A stretch of DNA of 64,000 bases from Mesorhizobium loti. Its GTDB lineage: Bacteria; Pseudomonadota; Alphaproteobacteria; Rhizobiales; Rhizobiaceae. The notes beneath the pieces were generated by a model. It was not told the DNA's origin. It was given only the letters and a program-made list of their open reading frames with translations, and did not search any database. The DNA is taken from the NCBI RefSeq assembly GCF_013170705.1, contig NZ_CP033334.1:4069501-4133500 (forward strand). Direction: 5' to 3'. Every line of letters begins with the position of its first letter. Within the stretch, counting starts at the first letter, position 1. Made by a program: the position numbers and the translations under genes. Below, piece after piece: positions 63,317-64,000 of this stretch.

Positions 63317-63994
63317 TCAAGATTGCGGCTGGCCGATCGTCACTTCGATCGTGCCGATGCCGTCGACGCCGCCGGTCATCGTCTCGCCGGGCTTGACCGC
63401 GCCAACGCCGGCAGGCGTGCCGGTGAAGATCAGGTCGCCCGGTTGCAGTTCGACTGCTTCGCTGCAGATCGAGACGATGTCGGCGATTGGCCAGATCAAT
63501 TCGGCGAGGTCGGCATCCTGTTTCACCGCGCCGTTGACGGCGAGCCAGATACGCCCCTTCGTCGGGTGCCCGGATTTCTGCGCGGGAACCAGCGGGCCGC
63601 AAGGGGCTGAACGGTCGAAGGCCTTTGACCAGTCCCACGGCCGCGCCGCCTTCTTGGCCTCATCCTGGAGATCGCGGCGGGTGAGGTCGATGCCGACGGC
63701 ATAACCCCAGACATGATCCAGCGCCTGGTCACGCGCGATGCGGAAGCCAGGTCTGCCGATCGCGGCCACCAGTTCGATTTCGTGGTGCAGATTGGCCGTC
63801 AGCGGCGGGTAGGGGATATCGGTGCCGGAATCGACCACGGCGTCGGCGGGCTTGGTGAAGAAGAAGGGCGGATCGCGTTCGTCGTTGCCGAACTCGCGCG
63901 CGTGCGCCGCATAGTTGCGGCCAACGCAGAAAATGCGCCGTACGGCAAAGCGCTCGGCCGATCCGCTGACGGCGACGGAAGGTGTTGGCGGCAC
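63317..63994 (-). CDS. Fumarylacetoacetate hydrolase family protein
   Basis: A 225-residue (or longer, if the start lies past the right edge) FAH-domain hydrolase. Metal-binding parts are VGRNYAAHAREF, the HHEIELVAAIGR motif (Glu ligands) and YAVGIDLTRRDLQ; GTPAGVGAVKPGE ends the domain. It cuts fumarylacetoacetate or fumarylpyruvate. The GTG at 63994 is near the window end, so the true start may be outside. Confidence 0.85.
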   Translation of the reverse strand: MPPTPSVAVSGSAERFAVRRIFCVGRNYAAHAREFGNDERDPPFFFTKPADAVVDSGTDIPYPPLTANLHHEIELVAAIGRPGFRIARDQALDHVWGYAVGIDLTRRDLQDEAKKAARPWDWSKAFDRSAPCGPLVPAQKSGHPTKGRIWLAVNGAVKQDADLAELIWPIADIVSICSEAVELQPGDLIFTGTPAGVGAVKPGETMTGGVDGIGTIEVTIGQPQS

Positions 63995-64000
63995 GGGAAG

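Overview
The window looks like the chromosome of a GC-rich alphaproteobacterium of the Rhizobiales, most likely Mesorhizobium or a close relative. The evidence is a RirA iron regulator with Cys91/99/105, an hmuPSTUV/hmuR/tonB heme locus, the AcpXL-to-LpxXL cluster for the very-long-chain fatty acid of lipid A, and several rhizobial-type intergenic palindromes. Genes are densely packed on both strands. I found no rRNA, tRNA, CRISPR array, phage or transposase gene.

Layout. 1-5.7 kb: the 3' end of an MFS gene, an S9 oligopeptidase, a class III aminotransferase and two small proteins. 5.9-10.3 kb: a valine-type pair (3-hydroxyisobutyrate dehydrogenase and acyl-CoA dehydrogenase), divergent from a DMSP-lyase-family cupin gene that overlaps cobQ. 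10.4-13.5 kb: a VOC protein with an AraC regulator, a tiny membrane protein, a TauE/SafE transporter and a TerB-like protein. 13.5-20.0 kb: a dipeptide-type ABC transporter and an M20 hydrolase, with a composite repeat inside the ABC operon. 20.3-25.7 kb: an L,D-transpeptidase and the acpXL - fabF2 - fabF1 - adh - lpxXL cluster, without an adjacent dehydratase. 25.7-30.5 kb: a 363-bp intergenic region with hairpins and octamer repeats, a ribbon-helix-helix protein, a SRPBCC protein, a histidine phosphatase and a 1006-residue caspase-like TPR protein.

30.5-41.3 kb: an AEC transporter, gabD, galM, a KDG-type kinase, a FixH/YtkA-like protein paired with a diheme peroxidase lipoprotein, and an Lrp regulator divergent from putA. 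41.5-50.5 kb: a heme-iron locus in two divergent operons, hmuR - unknown - tonB - heme monooxygenase on the minus strand and hmuP-S-T-U-V on the plus strand, followed by rirA. A dyad sits between the two operons and a palindrome sits upstream of rirA. 50.7-64 kb: a DUF445 protein behind a degenerate direct repeat, a phasin, a MaoC protein, an apparently frameshifted Bcr/CflA-type efflux gene, then three divergent regulator/transporter pairs (LysR/MFS, MocR/EamA, HxlR/MFS), a zinc alcohol dehydrogenase, and an isomerase/FAH-hydrolase pair from an aromatic ring-cleavage pathway.

The best candidates for something not yet described are the octamer operator of the ribbon-helix-helix gene, the catalytically degenerate FabF2 (chain-length-factor-like) with a missing dehydratase, the DMSP-lyase-like cupin translationally coupled to cobQ, the caspase-TPR protein, and the unknown secreted protein inside the heme-uptake operon.
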